From the NCBI RefSeq assembly GCF_014646115.1, contig NZ_BMMV01000006.1, positions 248,001 to 312,000 on the forward strand: a stretch of DNA of 64,000 bases, in the 5' to 3' direction. The notes beneath the pieces are model-generated. The model was not told the DNA's origin and searched no databases. It was given only the letters and a program-made list of their open reading frames with translations. Below, one piece after another: positions 62,991-64,000 of this stretch. The position numbers were made by a program, and so were the translations under genes. Within the stretch, counting starts at the first letter, position 1; each line of letters begins with the position of its first letter. This DNA is from Streptomyces camponoticapitis (GTDB taxonomy: Bacteria; Actinomycetota; Actinomycetes; Streptomycetales; Streptomycetaceae).

Positions 62991-64000
62991 CTACTTGACC
63001 GACTTGACGAGCTCGTCGATCGCGTACGGCAGGGAGAGCAGGGTGCCCTGGGACATGGCGGCGCCGATCGCGGGGCCTTCACTGTCCAGCAGGTACGACA
63101 CCTTCTTCTCCTTGACCGCGGGCAGGTTGGCGAACAGCTCGGACTTGTTCAACGCCTCCGTGTCCGCCTTGTCGTTGACCACGAAGATGCGGTCGACATC
63201 GATGAGATCGACGCGCTCGGGCGAGAGCTCGGTCGAGAAGTCGCCGCCGGCGATGTCGTCGATCTTGGTCTGGTACTTGAACCCGGAGCCCGTCACCAGC
63301 TGTCCGCGTACATCGGTGGAGGTGAAGGGGTAGATCGCGTTCTCGTACCAGGAGATGACGACCGCGGTCTGGTCGGCGAACTCGGGGTACGCCTTCTTGG
63401 TCGCGTCGAGCTTCTCCTGGATGCCCTGGACCAGTTCGGTGCCCTCGTCCTCCTTGCCGAGCGCCTTGGCGATGTGGACCGCGTTGTCCTGCCAGGGGGC
63501 GCTGAAGGGCTCCTTCTCGGCCTTCGTACGGCCCACGGTCGGGGCGATCTTGGAGAGCTTGTCGTAGGCGGCCTGGTCGATCTCGGAGTAGACCGCGATG
63601 ATCAGGTCCGGGCGCAGGGCGGCGATCTTCTCGTAGTTCGGGCCCGAGTCACCGTTCTTCATGATGACTTCGGGGCGGGCGTCGCCCCACTTGTCCTTCA
63701 CCCAGGGCCACTGGGTGTTGATGTCGGGGGACTTGCCCGCCGGGTTCGGGTACTGGTCGACCATGCCGACCGGCTTGATACCGAACGCCAGGATGGCCTG
63801 GTCGTCGGTGTAGCCGACGGAGACGACCCGCTTCGGGGCCTTGGTGACCTCCGTGGATCCGAACGCGTGCTCCACGGTGACCGGGAAAGCGCCGGAAGCG
63901 GCGGCGGGGGCGTCGTCGCTCGTCTTGTCCGCCGAGTCGTCGGAACCACATCCCGCGAGGAGGCCGACACCGAGCGCCGCGGCGGACAGTGTCGCCGCCA
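62991..64000 (-). CDS. cchF: Siderophore-binding lipoprotein CchF (partial, start off the window)
   Basis: The frame enters from the right edge with signal-peptide sequence ATLSAAALGVGLLAGCGSDD; the lipobox LLAGC marks a lipoprotein. The mature part is a class III (helical-backbone) iron-siderophore binding protein: FGSTEVTKAPKRVVSVGYTDDQAILAFGIKPVG, AALRPDLIIAVYSEI and the C-terminal GTLLSLPYAIDELVKSV. It is the expected CchF, delivering ferric coelichelin to a permease whose genes would lie further right. Only the first few residues are missing. Confidence 0.92.
   Translation of the reverse strand, partial: AATLSAAALGVGLLAGCGSDDSADKTSDDAPAAASGAFPVTVEHAFGSTEVTKAPKRVVSVGYTDDQAILAFGIKPVGMVDQYPNPAGKSPDINTQWPWVKDKWGDARPEVIMKNGDSGPNYEKIAALRPDLIIAVYSEIDQAAYDKLSKIAPTVGRTKAEKEPFSAPWQDNAVHIAKALGKEDEGTELVQGIQEKLDATKKAYPEFADQTAVVISWYENAIYPFTSTDVRGQLVTGSGFKYQTKIDDIAGGDFSTELSPERVDLIDVDRIFVVNDKADTEALNKSELFANLPAVKEKKVSYLLDSEGPAIGAAMSQGTLLSLPYAIDELVKSVK

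Noticed and set aside
1-64000. tRNA, rRNA, CRISPR array, insertion sequence or prophage genes
   Set aside because: No cloverleaf-like sequence, regular spacer repeat, transposase or phage protein was seen on either strand.

Overview
The window is high-GC actinobacterial DNA and almost certainly comes from a Streptomyces chromosome. It has many GTG/TTG starts, apparently leaderless genes and mycothiol-linked proteins. It also has Streptomyces-type small families (DUF5997, DUF7144, DUF6131, PspAB beside HtpX, and a CE1758/CE1759 luciferase-like monooxygenase and FMN reductase pair), a DasR-like operator, DmdR/IdeR-type iron boxes and a coelichelin locus. No rRNA, tRNA, CRISPR array or insertion sequence was recognised.

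Layout. Positions 1-23.2 kb hold mostly small accessory units. Many are regulator/enzyme pairs: a MerR gene divergent from an Old Yellow Enzyme, a TetR gene divergent from an NAD(P)-binding oxidoreductase with two tandem palindromic operators between them, an AraC gene divergent from an aldo/keto reductase, and an MFS transporter followed by a TetR gene with related operators. Also here are pspAB-htpX, a nitrobindin gene broken by one TGA codon, a mycothiol-dependent isomerase-family gene divergent from a membrane-anchored glutaredoxin-like gene (with a nested inverted repeat between them), an aldehyde dehydrogenase, a secreted sugar dehydrogenase behind a DasR-like site, a CAP protein and a NUDIX hydrolase.

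Positions 21.3-35.3 kb are the most interesting part. A GntR/muconolactone-isomerase-like/hydrolase operon diverges from a long rightward operon. That operon encodes a zinc alcohol dehydrogenase, a Rieske oxygenase of the phthalate 4,5-dioxygenase type, a tiny DUF4177-like protein, a 4,5-dihydroxyphthalate-decarboxylase/periplasmic-binding-fold protein, a GalB-like hydratase, a GalC/LigK-like aldolase, a fused LigB-LigA extradiol dioxygenase, a three-gene ABC importer and a flavin/2Fe-2S reductase. I read this as uptake, oxygenation, ring cleavage and breakdown of an aromatic acid to pyruvate and oxaloacetate through 4-oxalomesaconate. Streptomyces normally use the ortho (beta-ketoadipate) route instead.

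Positions 35.4-41.3 kb run leftward with a luciferase-like oxidoreductase, an HpnR-type hopanoid C-3 methylase (B12-binding radical SAM) and a second Rieske oxygenase. Next comes a decayed patch: an HxlR regulator and an SDR gene fused head to head by a deletion, and an ester cyclase missing its middle. A glycerophosphodiester phosphodiesterase and a small secreted crystallin-like protein follow.

Positions 43.5-64 kb are an iron-regulated coelichelin cluster. Reading leftward from the right edge it holds cchF (partial), cchG, the trimodular NRPS gene cchH (predicted hfOrn-Thr-hOrn) and cchI, then cchJ on the other strand, cchK (MbtH) and an amidohydrolase. Beside it are N-acetylglutamate kinase and acetyltransferase genes next to their own iron boxes, probably supplying ornithine. 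The two exporter half-transporters, CchG and CchI, have complementary losses of ATPase motifs, so they should form a heterodimer with one working ATP site.
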